DNA from: Desulfopila sp. IMCC35006
GTDB lineage: Bacteria; Desulfobacterota; Desulfobulbia; Desulfobulbales; Desulfocapsaceae
Reading direction: 5' to 3'
NCBI RefSeq assembly: GCF_005116645.1
Contig: NZ_SWCM01000018.1
Location: 1-64,000, forward strand
Length of the DNA: 64,000 nucleotides
This document shows, piece by piece, positions 17,656-28,400 of the stretch. Each line of letters begins with the position of its first letter. Within the stretch, counting starts at the first letter, position 1. The notes beneath the pieces were generated by a model. That model worked only from the letters and a program-made list of their open reading frames with translations, was not told the DNA's origin and ran no database searches. The position numbers were made by a program, and so were the translations under genes.

Positions 17656-20049
17656 ATGTCAGAGCACACAGATAACAAATATCGTGATCCAGTCTGTAAT
17701 ATGTCAACTGCGAATCAAGACGAATTTATCCCCTACGACTATAAGGGTGATACCTATTATTTCTGTAGTGATTACTGCCTGGCCAAATTTAAACAAAGTC
17801 CGCTAACCTACATTGCCGGGGAAACAGAAGACCACCGTCATGGAAAAAAAAGGGGGCAAACGGATCTTGGCAAAGCACCTGCAATTGAAGATAGTCAACA
17901 ACAACGAAATCTGGCCTCCGATAAACGGATTTACACATGTCCCATGCATCCCGAAGTCGAGCAGGAAGGCCCTGGTTCATGTCCAAAATGTGGCATGGCC
18001 TTGGAACCACGGGACATTTCCACTGATGCAGAGGAAGAAAACCCAGAATACGGTGATATGAAAAAACGCTTTCTTCTCGGAACAATTCTCACCGCACCTT
18101 TAGTTGTCATTGCCATGCGTGATATGATGCCCGGCGGTCAACTGATTGAAAACCTGGCCTCTTCAGGTACCTTGGGCTGGTTGGAATTCATCCTGGCAAC
18201 ACCAGTTGTTCTCTGGGCAGGCTGGCCATTTTACGTCAGAGGCGTCCAATCCGTGATCAATAAGAACCTGAATATGTTTACCCTCATAGGTCTGGGGGTT
18301 TCCGTGGCATATATTTACAGCCTTGTTGCCCTCCTCTTTCCGGTGCTCTTCCCTACAGCAATGCGTGGGCCGGAAGGAACAGTGGGTGTCTATTTTGAGG
18401 CAGCCGCAGTTATTGTTACCTTGATTCTGCTCGGACAAGTCATGGAATTACGAGCCCGCAGTCAGACAGGCACTGCCATCAAGGCTCTTTTGGGACTTGC
18501 ACCTAAAACAGCCAGGAAAGTAAATGATGACGGTTCGGAAAAAGACATACCTCTTGCAAATGTCCAGGCCGGAGACGTGTTACGCGTCAGACCCGGAGAA
18601 AAAGTGCCGGTCGATGGTAAAGTTATTGATGGAGCGAGTTCAATTGATGAATCCATGATTTCTGGGGAGCCGGTCCCCGTAAAAAAACAGCAGGGAGATA
18701 AGGTTATTGGAGCCACGGTGAACAGCACCGGCTCACTGACCATACGCGCCGAAAAAGTTGGAGGTGATACGCTACTGGCACAGATTGTCAAAATGGTAGC
18801 AGATGCCCAACGCAGTCGAGCTCCAATCCAGAAAATGGCAGACCTGGTGGCTGGTTATTTTGTGCCGACGGTCATTCTCATCGCCCTTATTACCTTTGGC
18901 GGCTGGTATTTCTTTGGCCCGGCACCCAGACTTGCTTATGCGATTATTGCAGCCGTTTCCGTACTGATTATCGCCTGTCCATGTGCTTTAGGTCTTGCCA
19001 CTCCTATATCCATCATGGTGTCAACGGGTAAAGGGGCAACGATGGGCGTGTTGTTTAAAAATGCCGAGGCCATCGAAACTATGCGTAAAATTGATACGTT
19101 AGTAGTGGATAAGACCGGTACCTTGACCTTGGGAAAACCAAAACTCACTGGTCTCGTTGCGGCAGCAGGCAGAGATGAAGATAAACTTCTCAGATTAGCG
19201 GCAAGCTTAGAAAAAGCAAGTGAGCATCCCCTGGCTGCAGCGATCGTGGCCGGTGCATCTGAGAGGGATATCGAAACCACAACTCCAGAAGATTTTGACT
19301 CAATTACCGGAAAAGGTGTCGGCGGAACGGTTGATGGTGAGCACGTCCTTCTTGGAAATCTCAAGCTGATGGATGACGCTGGTATAATCACCGATGAACT
19401 CGCCGGCAAGGCAGAGGAAATGCGAAAAGAAGGGCAAACTGTCATGTTTATATCTGCCAACGGGAAACTGGCCGGTATATTGGCCGTATCCGATCCGATC
19501 AAAGAATCAACTCCGGCAGCAATCAAACAGTTGCATGCTGAAGGCTTGAGAATAGTAATGCTGACCGGTGATAACCTGGCAACTGCTGAAGCGGTGGCAG
19601 CCAAACTTGATATTGACGAAGTGGTCGCTGACGTGCTTCCCGATGAAAAGGCGGCAGTAATTAAAAGATTTCAAGATGAAGGGAAGATAGTTGCCATGGC
19701 GGGCGATGGCATTAACGATGCTCCGGCCCTTGCCCAGGCTCAAGTCGGTATTGCCATGGGTACCGGCACTGATGTGGCTATGGAAAGTGCAGGTGTCACC
19801 TTAGTAAAAGGCGATCTTACCGGTATTGTTCGGGCCAGAAAATTGTCCAGGGCCACCATGACGAATATAAAACAGAATCTCTTTTTTGCCTTTGTCTATA
19901 ACTCGTTGGGAATTCCTGTCGCGGCTGGCGTTTTGTATCCGGCCCTGGGTATTATGCTCAGCCCGATGCTTGCCGCAGCGGCTATGAGCTTAAGCTCTGT
20001 GTCGGTTTTGGTCAATGCTTTGCGACTCAAGACCTTTTCAGCAAAGTAA
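17656..20049 (+). CDS. copA: Cu(I)/Ag(I)-exporting P-type ATPase (CopA/SilP type) with YHS and metal-binding N-terminus
   Basis: The 797-aa P1B-ATPase pumps monovalent copper or silver out of the cytoplasm. It has an N-terminal YHS domain (DPVCNM...[10 protein letters not shown], 11-55) and a heavy-metal-binding domain ([20 protein letters not shown], about 94-113). The transmembrane metal motif is [12 protein letters not shown], the phosphorylation motif [11 protein letters not shown], and the hinge [14 protein letters not shown]. It lacks classical GMTCxxC domains. A GGGAGG ribosome site and a sigma-54 promoter precede it. Confidence 0.95.
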   Translation: MSEHTDNKYRDPVCNMSTANQDEFIPYDYKGDTYYFCSDYCLAKFKQSPLTYIAGETEDHRHGKKRGQTDLGKAPAIEDSQQQRNLASDKRIYTCPMHPEVEQEGPGSCPKCGMALEPRDISTDAEEENPEYGDMKKRFLLGTILTAPLVVIAMRDMMPGGQLIENLASSGTLGWLEFILATPVVLWAGWPFYVRGVQSVINKNLNMFTLIGLGVSVAYIYSLVALLFPVLFPTAMRGPEGTVGVYFEAAAVIVTLILLGQVMELRARSQTGTAIKALLGLAPKTARKVNDDGSEKDIPLANVQAGDVLRVRPGEKVPVDGKVIDGASSIDESMISGEPVPVKKQQGDKVIGATVNSTGSLTIRAEKVGGDTLLAQIVKMVADAQRSRAPIQKMADLVAGYFVPTVILIALITFGGWYFFGPAPRLAYAIIAAVSVLIIACPCALGLATPISIMVSTGKGATMGVLFKNAEAIETMRKIDTLVVDKTGTLTLGKPKLTGLVAAAGRDEDKLLRLAASLEKASEHPLAAAIVAGASERDIETTTPEDFDSITGKGVGGTVDGEHVLLGNLKLMDDAGIITDELAGKAEEMRKEGQTVMFISANGKLAGILAVSDPIKESTPAAIKQLHAEGLRIVMLTGDNLATAEAVAAKLDIDEVVADVLPDEKAAVIKRFQDEGKIVAMAGDGINDAPALAQAQVGIAMGTGTDVAMESAGVTLVKGDLTGIVRARKLSRATMTNIKQNLFFAFVYNSLGIPVAAGVLYPALGIMLSPMLAAAAMSLSSVSVLVNALRLKTFSAK

Positions 20050-20113
20050 CTTGTAGACTATAATAAGCCCTCACTCTTTCCTGTTTTTCAAATAGGAACC
20101 AATGTCCTTCGGG

Positions 20114-20437
20114 CTAATTTTCAAGTTCTTTTTTTATTCGGTCAAATTCCTCTTTGGTAATTTCCCCCCTGGCATATCGTTTTTTCAAAATTTCTGTTGG
20201 ACTTTCGCCTGAGGAATCTTGCGCATTTTGGTTGTGTTTTATCCGATCTAAAACAAAATAGGCGATCACCCCTACAATAAATATCCAGAATAGCCACATA
20301 TACATCCCTCCACCGTATCCCATCATATGGCCCGAACCCTGCGGGAATCCATTCATTGAACGCTGAGTGCATCCTGAAAAAAGTAATGCCGCAGTTGTCA
20401 TAGTTGCTGTTGAGATGACGGAACGGCTTGTTTTCAT
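20114..20437 (-). CDS. SHOCT-domain membrane lipoprotein
   Basis: The protein of about 107 aa has a lipoprotein signal (ALLFSGC), a Gly/Met-rich patch (MMGYGGGMYMW), one membrane helix (about 46-66) and a C-terminal SHOCT motif (EILKKRYARGEITKEEFDRIKKEL). SHOCT proteins of this layout are common next to copper ATPases and Zra-like genes; function unknown. It converges on copA with a 64-bp gap. Start at the second ATG (20437) gives 8 nt spacing from GAGGG. Confidence 0.75.
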   Translation of the reverse strand: MKTSRSVISTATMTTAALLFSGCTQRSMNGFPQGSGHMMGYGGGMYMWLFWIFIVGVIAYFVLDRIKHNQNAQDSSGESPTEILKKRYARGEITKEEFDRIKKELEN

Positions 20438-20674
20438 GGTCATAACCCTCTAATTGTAGAAACATTGATGAGGTCTACACGCAGGATTTACAATTGTTAT
20501 GGAAAGTTTATCTTGTAATCCAACAGACCCTCCATGATCACTTTATCTGGAGATATTATAGACATGGAATCTGTTGGGAACAATAAGGTAAAGCATGTAA
20601 TCTTCAACAAAACACTGGGTAGTCCTGTTTCCAGGGAACTCCCCTGAGTTAAAAAATCTAAAAATAGAGGTTCG

Positions 20675-21148
20675 ATGCCAAATTTTACCGGAAAAAGTGT
20701 TCTTAAATTATGCGTGATCTTGTCTTTTCTTTTCAGTTTTTCCTTTCTTTTGAATTTCTTTTGGGAAGCCCTTCATGCTGTTTACCTTTATCAAAGACAT
20801 GATTTGGTTGCTTCGGAATATGTCCCAATGGTGCTTTATTTATCCACCATGGACAGTCTGATCGTCCTAAGTTTGTATATTGGGGTCAGCTTGATGTGGT
20901 GGAATTTTTTTTGGCTGAAGCTGTTTTCAAAAGCACAAATTGTTGTTTTTTCTACCATTGGGATTTTGGTGGCAGCATTAATTGAGTATTCGTCTCTCTT
21001 TTATTATCACAGGTGGCTTTACAAAACAGAGATGCCGACAGTTTTCGGCCTTGGCATATCCCCCCTGCTGCAATTGAGTGTTGCAGGACTCGTATCTGTC
21101 TGGCTTTCCAAAGAAATATTATATGGAAAGGGACTCATCCAAGAATGA
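20675..21148 (+). CDS. Integral membrane protein of unknown function (four helices)
   Basis: I do not recognise a family. The 157-aa protein has about four membrane helices (near 10-31, 50-72, 82-106 and 125-146). Charged residues are few, with aromatic-rich stretches such as WEALHAVYLYQRHD. A modest AGAGG site lies upstream. It is separated from its neighbours by more than 200 bp on both sides, so it is probably its own transcript. Confidence 0.6.
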   Translation: MPNFTGKSVLKLCVILSFLFSFSFLLNFFWEALHAVYLYQRHDLVASEYVPMVLYLSTMDSLIVLSLYIGVSLMWWNFFWLKLFSKAQIVVFSTIGILVAALIEYSSLFYYHRWLYKTEMPTVFGLGISPLLQLSVAGLVSVWLSKEILYGKGLIQE

Positions 21149-21462
21149 TCGTTCATCTTTTCCATCACCTTAGCCGGTGAGTATTCGCCGATGCCAAATT
21201 GCTATCCTTTGTAATTTCAGCACGTGTTGAAAACTACAAATCTCCGACTTTAGTCGTAAATCGTCCTGCCAGATTATGCTTTGAAAAAAAGAAATGAACC
21301 AGCATATCAAATATCTGTACAGTTTTTGTAGAACTTGAGTGTCTCATCTATAGAATAGTGTCTTTTATTTGGACAGCAAGACAGTTCACTCAAGCTGCAA
21401 AAACAGGTAGTTATTTAAGTTATGACTGTAGTTCTGACCACTTGTTCGTATAACGGTATCCT
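21149..21462. other. Gene-free stretch upstream of a sigma-54-like promoter
   Basis: I see no gene or strong repeat in this stretch. Confidence 0.4.
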
Positions 21463-21478
21463 TGGCACACTATATGCT
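21463..21478 (+). promoter_or_regulatory. Sigma-54 promoter candidate upstream of a lipoprotein gene
   Basis: TGGCAC-ACTAT-ATGCT has the 12-bp GG-to-GC spacing. It lies 108 bp upstream of the lipoprotein start, leaving a leader of about 95 nt that contains a 7-codon mini-ORF from ATG 21501. Confidence 0.55.
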
Positions 21479-21585
21479 CTACTCATTAGGGGAAGTGTTC
21501 ATGAAAAGCATAGTCTTTCCCTGAATATTATACGTGAAACAGATGATATTTCTCTCACGATTCCTACTCATTAGAGAGGTTACAA

Positions 21586-22029
21586 ATGAAAAATGCACTC
21601 ATATCCACTAGAAGCACATTAATTCTCTCTCTGTTTATCCTGTTGGCTCTCGGTTTGTCGGGATGTGCTGGCTCAGGGCAGGTCATATCAGTTGATAGGC
21701 AAATACGATTCAACGACAAGGGAAATAGCCAAGGCACTTACAAATCCGGAGAATTGACTGTGGGCTACAGTTATCGCTTGGCTGGCGAAAATATGATTCT
21801 GACCGGAGATGTGAATTATCCTGACAGTGTTGATTCATTGACTGTTCGTGTTTTGTTCTTAGATGGAACCGGAACCATATTACAGCAGAAGATAGTTTAT
21901 TATTCAGGATATCGTGTTTTCAAACCGTGGGCAACCGACCGTACTTTTCGGGAAAATCTGATGGTACCGGCCGGTGCTGGGGGCATATCCTTCAGCTATT
22001 CTGTTCAACCACGCAGTAGCCATAAATAG
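21586..22029 (+). CDS. Small outer-membrane/periplasmic lipoprotein, unknown family
   Basis: The 147-aa protein has a lipobox (LGLSGC, Cys 27) followed by a small beta-rich domain (about 40-140, for example ELTVGYSYRLAGENMILTGDV). No catalytic motif is seen. A GAGAGG ribosome site lies close upstream. It precedes the phosphatase/kinase pair by 200 bp, in which TGTCTGGCC and GGCCAGACA form a widely spaced inverted repeat (about 22059-22176). Confidence 0.65.
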   Translation: MKNALISTRSTLILSLFILLALGLSGCAGSGQVISVDRQIRFNDKGNSQGTYKSGELTVGYSYRLAGENMILTGDVNYPDSVDSLTVRVLFLDGTGTILQQKIVYYSGYRVFKPWATDRTFRENLMVPAGAGGISFSYSVQPRSSHK

Positions 22030-22233
22030 ATGAATTGAATACATCGATAAAATTGCCCGTGTCTGGCCAGATTGTTGTTTCTTTACAACGGAGAGGCGGC
22101 GACGTCCGTAATCATTCGTATAATCTCATGAAAGACCGCCATAATCTCGGGATATGGACTGAAAACCGGGCCAGACAAGATAAAATGAGTTGAAATCGTA
22201 ACGAGTTCTTCTGCTTTAAAGAGGCAATAATTT

Positions 22234-22992
22234 ATGCATATTCAATACGCAACTCGAAGTAAAATCGGCTTAAAGCGAAGCAACAATGAAGATTGCTGGA
22301 GAATTGAGATAGGCAATCTGAGAAATGTATCCTTAGTAGACAATCGTATGCTCTTTGCTGTAGCAGATGGGATGGGTGGACACCCTTGCGGCGAAGTTGC
22401 CAGCATGATGGCTTGTGGTGCTCTGACGGGTTTTTTCAAGGCTCAAAGTAAGATTTCAGGAAAGAAGCTTCAAAAACATATAGAGCAGAGTTTTTTTGAT
22501 ATTGATGAACAAATCAAGCAATATACCCGGAAAAATCCGACCTGTTTGCATATGGGAACCACCCTTTCAGTAATGATTATATGTGGCGAGCAAGCCGTAA
22601 TCTCCCATGTCGGCGACACTCGGATTTATTGTTTGAGAGATGAAAAACTTAAATTGCTTACAACTGATCATACTTTTGTCCAGGAGATGATAGAAAAACG
22701 GGCATTGACAGCTGAAATGGGAGAGACCTCTCCTCATCGAAATGTACTGACAAAGGTAATAGGCACAGAGGAACCTCTAGAGGGCGTCTCAAGCCAACTC
22801 CTGGATATTATTACTGGTGATCGATTTCTGTTATCTTCTGATGGACTACACGACTCAGTTTCGTTTCAAGATATTGAGTTAATGCTGGGTGAAGGGGATG
22901 ATCCAGAAAAAACTGCAAAACGACTGCTGTCATGCGCGATTGCAAATGGTGGACGCGACGACATTACTTTAATTATTGTCCATACGGCTTGA
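22234..22992 (+). CDS. PP2C-type serine/threonine phosphatase (Stp-like)
   Basis: The 252-aa soluble protein carries the PPM-family metal-binding motifs: NEDCWRIE, VADGMGGHPCGEVAS (residues 42-56), SHVGDTRIYCLR, SSDGLHDSV and GGRDDITLIIV. It should reverse phosphorylation by the Ser/Thr kinase encoded 72 bp downstream, the usual pairing of Stp and PknB genes. No membrane segment is present. Confidence 0.88.
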   Translation: MHIQYATRSKIGLKRSNNEDCWRIEIGNLRNVSLVDNRMLFAVADGMGGHPCGEVASMMACGALTGFFKAQSKISGKKLQKHIEQSFFDIDEQIKQYTRKNPTCLHMGTTLSVMIICGEQAVISHVGDTRIYCLRDEKLKLLTTDHTFVQEMIEKRALTAEMGETSPHRNVLTKVIGTEEPLEGVSSQLLDIITGDRFLLSSDGLHDSVSFQDIELMLGEGDDPEKTAKRLLSCAIANGGRDDITLIIVHTA

Positions 22993-23064
22993 AAAAGAGA
23001 ACTTGGGTTTTCTCTTTAAGAGATGCTGGCGGTCACCTACATCTCCAGCGAGAGGTATAAAAAA

Positions 23065-24822
23065 ATGAATGCTATAACATCAGACATGCTGTTGCCACCG
23101 GGAACTGTTTTGGGAGGAAACTATCAGATCATTCGCCTGATCGGAAAAGGTGGAATGGGCACTGTTTATATGGCCTATGATACATCGCTGGATCTCAAAG
23201 TGGCAATAAAGGTTATCTCCTCAGTAGTCGCCCACACTATGGAAACCTCAGAGTATGAGTCAGCGTTGAAACGTTTCCAGGCAGAAGCCAGAATTGTTGC
23301 CCAAATTGATCATCCAAATGTCATCCGCATCTATGGTTTCAAGCAGGACACAGTTGAGTATGACGGACAACCTTGCACGGTCGATTATCTCGTAATGGAA
23401 CTTATGGCCGAGAGGACACTTCGTGACACCATGGACGAAAGCGGTTTCGAAACCGAAGTGGAGATCAAGTCGTGGATCACAAAATTTATGATCCCTGTTC
23501 TGGAAGGATTGGAAAAAGTCCATAAGAGTGGCATCGTACACAGGGACATTAAGCCGGAAAATATTTTCATGAAAGAAAATACAGCTAAATTAGCAGATTT
23601 TGGACTTTCTATGGGTTCTGATTTTCCGTCAGTTACAGGGTCGGTTATTGAAATATTGGGAACCCTGGCATATATGGCACCAGAACAATACAGTAATTTC
23701 AGTTTGGCTCGTGAGTCTGCTGATATCTTTGCCGTTGGCAGGATTCTTTTTGAAGCCGTAGAAGGCAAAATCACCGAAAAAATCACGCCGTTTAAACAGG
23801 TGCAATTGACCGTTACCGCAACTTCAGAATATTACAAATCTCTCAATACCATCATTATGGCGGCAACTGCTGAGAATCCAATAGAACGTATTGGATCTGT
23901 TCGAGAGTTGCGCGAGCGACTCATAGACATCCGTGAATGTCCTTACAACGTATCCCCGGAACGAAAAGAAAGCATTCAACCTCGATGGCATGCTCAAGTC
24001 CTAAGAGTATTTTTGATAACTGTGGTTCTCGGGCTTGGTGTACTGACATACAAATTATACGTCGACTCGAAGTCCATTGTGGCACCTCTGCCACAGAAAA
24101 ATATAGCGATACAACAAAGTACCGGCAACCAACCCAAGTATGGCGTGTTGCCTAAAGGCCAGCAACAGTCAATTCATGGTGTTGATAATTCGATGTTGCG
24201 GTTGGTGCCATCGGTGAAAATGGAACTGAATCGTCAGAGCCCTTTTGGAGAGAAACAAATATCTCTGGATGCTTTCTATCTTTCAGAAAATCCGGTAACC
24301 AACGAACAGTATGTTGATTTTTTGAACTCCAATATTGACAAACTTACTTATACCTATAGTGACGTCCTATTGGGCGACCATTTAGTTGTTAAACTAAGCG
24401 AAAAAATCCGAGGCTATAAACCAATAATCTTTGATGGAAATCGTTTTTTTGTCCAGCAACCGATGCACGCTTCATGCGCCGTGTTGATGGTGACTGGTTA
24501 TGGGGCTGAGGCATATGCGCATTATTATGGCTATCGACTCATTAAGGCACGAGAATGGTTTACTCTTATGGCTTCGAATAAAGGCGAGGCGAAAAAACGC
24601 TTAACACTGCCTACTCCCGTCATTAATTATCCCCAAGAAAACTTTGGCATACGGGGCATCAATCAGATAGCCGAATGGGGGAAATCAAAAGAAGGAGATT
24701 TTACAATCCTAGGCCAGGCGGTATCCAGCATGGTAGGCAATGCAGTTGTTGTAACAAAAGAGCCGAATAAATATTACACAGACACCAGTTTTCGAGTAGC
24801 AAAAGACGCTGTCCCCGAATGA
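23065..24822 (+). CDS. Transmembrane Ser/Thr protein kinase with C-terminal FGE/SUMF1-like domain
   Basis: The 585-aa protein has a complete Hanks-type kinase domain (about residues 20-285): glycine loop LIGKGGMGTVY, lysine in VAIKVIS, catalytic loop VHRDIKPENIF, ADFGLSM and an MAPEQ segment. One membrane helix (about 315-335) leads to a C-terminal domain beginning DAFYLSENPVTNEQYVDFLNS, the start signature of formylglycine-generating-enzyme-like sensor domains; the rest is shorter than usual and lacks obvious catalytic cysteines. ATG 23065 is preferred to 23023 for its ribosome site. Confidence 0.87.
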   Translation: MNAITSDMLLPPGTVLGGNYQIIRLIGKGGMGTVYMAYDTSLDLKVAIKVISSVVAHTMETSEYESALKRFQAEARIVAQIDHPNVIRIYGFKQDTVEYDGQPCTVDYLVMELMAERTLRDTMDESGFETEVEIKSWITKFMIPVLEGLEKVHKSGIVHRDIKPENIFMKENTAKLADFGLSMGSDFPSVTGSVIEILGTLAYMAPEQYSNFSLARESADIFAVGRILFEAVEGKITEKITPFKQVQLTVTATSEYYKSLNTIIMAATAENPIERIGSVRELRERLIDIRECPYNVSPERKESIQPRWHAQVLRVFLITVVLGLGVLTYKLYVDSKSIVAPLPQKNIAIQQSTGNQPKYGVLPKGQQQSIHGVDNSMLRLVPSVKMELNRQSPFGEKQISLDAFYLSENPVTNEQYVDFLNSNIDKLTYTYSDVLLGDHLVVKLSEKIRGYKPIIFDGNRFFVQQPMHASCAVLMVTGYGAEAYAHYYGYRLIKAREWFTLMASNKGEAKKRLTLPTPVINYPQENFGIRGINQIAEWGKSKEGDFTILGQAVSSMVGNAVVVTKEPNKYYTDTSFRVAKDAVPE

Positions 24823-24824
24823 AT

Positions 24825-24962
24825 TTGCTTCTTTATCGGAACCACTCGTCCATGCTTGTTTTCTGCTTCCCAGGTACCATCAGTAGCCAACAAAATTTTC
24901 TTTTCATTTTCACCTATCTGCACCTCAATGTAATTAAACTCCAAACCTGCAACTATTTCCAA
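24825..24962 (-). pseudogene. SpoIIE-type phosphatase remnant
   Basis: The minus-strand reading gives an island matching the C-terminal core of SpoIIE phosphatases: ILLATDGTWEAENKHGRV, compare LILIGSDGAWEVENKAGE in the intact phosphatase at 10118. No start, no upstream catalytic motifs and no continuation are present. It abuts the 3' end of the Ser/Thr kinase gene. Confidence 0.6.
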
Positions 24963-24992
24963 GGGATTAACGCAGATGTTATCTTTTTGATT

Positions 24993-25224
24993 TTATGGAA
25001 GATTTATAACCGTGAAAGATTGTTTATAGGGGCGGTGCGTGAGGGGAGCGTCAAAAACATCTGCAATAGCAAATGTTCTCGCAACTTCCGGTATTTTCTT
25101 TTCAACCGGAGAGATATCCAGTGCCATCGTATCGTTCATGGTGGTACGAAATAATATCTAACGCATCCTGGAGCCAGTTGATGTTGAGTATAATGCCCGC
25201 CCCAATAACGACGTGTTTTTTCAT
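24993..25224 (-). pseudogene. HD-GYP domain remnant, frameshifted
   Basis: From ATG 25224 the minus strand reads HVVIGAGIILNINWL and YHHERYDGTGYLSG, then TGA (25102). A shift of one base restores KIPEVARTFAIADVFDAP...HRPYKQ. These are the HHExxDGxGYP and ADVFDA motifs of HD-GYP phosphodiesterases. The HD part is missing. Together with the phosphatase remnant it shows that this 600-bp gap is decayed coding DNA. The rest, 25225-25415, shows nothing. Confidence 0.65.
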
Positions 25225-25415
25225 TATCTCAAATCTTCAGTAACTGTTTATGGATACTTGCAGAAAATTCAGACATTATGTGTTGTTAACTTGTCATTTT
25301 GGAGAACACCAGGTTCACAGTAGCACTCGAATACACTACAGAAACAGCACCAAACATTTATTTTATGTATGATGCTGTTTCTCCGAATGAAAGCCGAAGC
25401 CATAACAGAATTGAT

Positions 25416-28400
25416 TTATAACGAACGTTTTCGCCATAAAAAGAAAACTGCTGGAAGAACCAGTAAGGTAAGCACGACTGCACTTACCATACCCCCAACC
25501 ATTGGCGCAGCAATTCGACTCATCACCTCTGAGCCGGTGCCAGTGCCTAATAATATGGGCAGCAATCCGGCAATAATCGCGGCGGCTGTCATCATGATTG
25601 GCCGGACCCGCATTCCGGCACCATGCAGAACGGCTTCTGACAGCTCATCCTGCCCAGGAGTAACGCCTTCATCCTTTGCATCGGCCAGCATCTTTTCATA
25701 AGCATGATTGAGATAAACCAGCATTATTACTCCGATTTCAACCGTGACTCCCGCAAGAGCTATAAAGCCGACACCAACCGCCACGCTAAAATTATACCCC
25801 TCCAGGTACATCAACCAGATACTGCCAACCATTGCCAGGGGCAGGGTTCCCATAATTATGGCAACTTCCACGAAATTGCGGAAATTCATGTAGAGTAAAA
25901 TTATAATAATGGTGAGTGTTAAAGGAACCACATAAGTCAGTTTTTCTTTTGCCCGCAACATGTACTCATACTGACCCGACCAGTTCAGAGAATACCCCGC
26001 CGGCAGTTTGATTTTCTCCGCAACGACTTTCTGTGCTTTAACCACGTAGCTGCCTATATCAACACCCTCAATGTCGATAAAAGACCAACCATTCAAGCGG
26101 GCATTTTCACTCTTTATTGCCGGAGGTCCATCTTCAACATAAATATTGGCAACATCGGCAAGGGCGATTCGTTGTCCGGCCATTGTAACTATCGGCAGCA
26201 GCGAGAGTTGTTCCGGTGAGTTGCGATAGTCTTGGGGATAACGCACATTGACCGGGTATCGTTCCAACCCTTCGACAGTCTGGGTAACATTCATGCCACC
26301 TATCGCAGAGGCGACAACCTGCTGGACATCGGCAATGTTCAGGCCGTACCTGGCAGCTTTTTCCCGTTGAATATCAACCTTGATATAGCGACCTCCGGCA
26401 ACCCTTTCGGAATAGACTGAAGCGGTCCCCGGTATATCCTTTATAACGGTTTCCAGTTGCTTGCCAATTTCCTGGATTACCTTCAAATCGGGTCCGGCAA
26501 CCTTTATACCGACTGGCGTTTTAATGCCCGTAGCCAGCATATCAATGCGCGTCTTGATCGGCATAACCCAGGCGTTGGTTAAGCCGGGCACTTTAACCAG
26601 GTTGTTGAGCTCCTTTTTCAGACTCTCGGTAGTGACCCCTGCACGCCACTCATCCCGCGGTTTTAGTTGAATAAATGTTTCAATCATGGTGAGTGGGGCG
26701 GGATCGGTTGCCGTTTCCGCTCTGCCAACTTTACCAAAGACGGTTTTCACTTCCGGGATTGTTCGAATCAGCTTGTCGGTTTGTTGTAATACCTCTCTCG
26801 CCTTTCCTATGGATATTCCTGGATAGGTTGTGGGCATATACATAAGGTCGCCCTCATCAAGTGGCGGAATAAACTCACTGCCAATCCGGTCGAGTGGCCA
26901 GATGCCTATGGCGAGTATAAGTAAGGCCCCAAGAAGGACAGTTTTAGGAAAATTCAATACAGTTTTCAGGGCAGGCATGTAGACTGCTGTCAGCAAACGA
27001 TTGAGGGGGTTTTTGTGCTCCGGCAAAATTCTTCCCCTGATAAAATAGCCCATCAAAACCGGTACCAGCGTTATTGACAGAGCTGCTGAGGCTGCCATTG
27101 CGTAGGTTTTGGTAAACGCCAGAGGAGAAAACATTCTTCCTTCCTGTGCTTCCAGGGTGAATACAGGAACGAAACTGACAGTAATTATCAGTAAACTGAA
27201 AAACAAAGCAGGACCAACTTCGCGTGCCGATTCCGCAACAATTTCCCAACGATTCTCATTGGTAAGCGGGGTTCTCTCCATATGCTTGTGCATATTTTCG
27301 ATCATGACTATCGCACCATCGATCATTGCACCAATTGCTATGGCTATCCCACCCAGCGACATTATGTTGGCATTGAGGCCCTGCAGATGCATGATAATAA
27401 AAGCGGTCAAGATACCAACAGGCAAGCTGACAATCGCCACCAGGGAGGAACGGACATGGAAGAGAAAGACGACACAAACCAAAGCAACTACACCAAATTC
27501 CTCCAGCAGCTTATGCCAGAGATTTGTGACTGCGCGCTCTATCAAGGCGCTTCGGTCATAGACAGGGATGATTTCGACTCCGTCGGGAAGACCTGCTTTA
27601 AGTTCCTCCAGCCTTGCCTTAACGCCATCAATAGTCTTTTGGGCGTTTTCGCCAAAACGCATGACAATAATGCCACCTACCGTTTCCCCCTCACCGTTCA
27701 AGTCCGCAACACCGCGTCGCATCTGTGGACCAGTGCCTATTTCTGCAACATCTTTTAACAGTAGCGGAACACCGTTGTCTGTTACTCCGAGCGGTATATT
27801 GCCCAGATTTTTTACACTCTGCAGATAACCGGTGGCCCGTACCATGTATTCGGCTTCAGCCATCTCAACTACCGACGCCCCGATTTCCTGGTTGCCGGCC
27901 TTAATTGCCATTTGTATTTTCGACAGTGGGATACCAAAGGCTCGCAACTTTTCAGGGTTAACCTTTACCTGATATTGCTTGACCATCCCGCCCACAGCAG
28001 CAACTTCCGAAACACCGGGAACGGTTTGCAGTTCATATTTTAAAAACCAATCCTGTAGCGATCGTAGTTGACTGATGTCATGCTTGCCGGTTTTATCGAT
28101 TAGGGCATAGAGATACACCCAGCCAACACCGGTAGCGTCCGGGCCCAATTGAGGTCTGGCATTTTCTGGAAGTGAGGGTGCAACCTGGCTGAGATACTCG
28201 AGCACCCTGCTTCTTGCCCAATACAGGTTGGTCTTTTCGTCGAAAATAACATAGACAAAAGAATCACCAAAAAACGAGTAACCTCGGACCGTCACGGCTC
28301 CAGGTACGGAAAGCATCGCAGTAGTTAAGGGATAGGTCACCTGGTCTTCAACTACCTGCGGTGCCTGCCCGGGATAGGATGTTTTTATGATCACCTGCAC

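Noticed and set aside
17340-17675. 111-codon frame overlapping the copA start
   Set aside because: It contains the sigma-54 promoter and the copA ribosome site and shows no domain.
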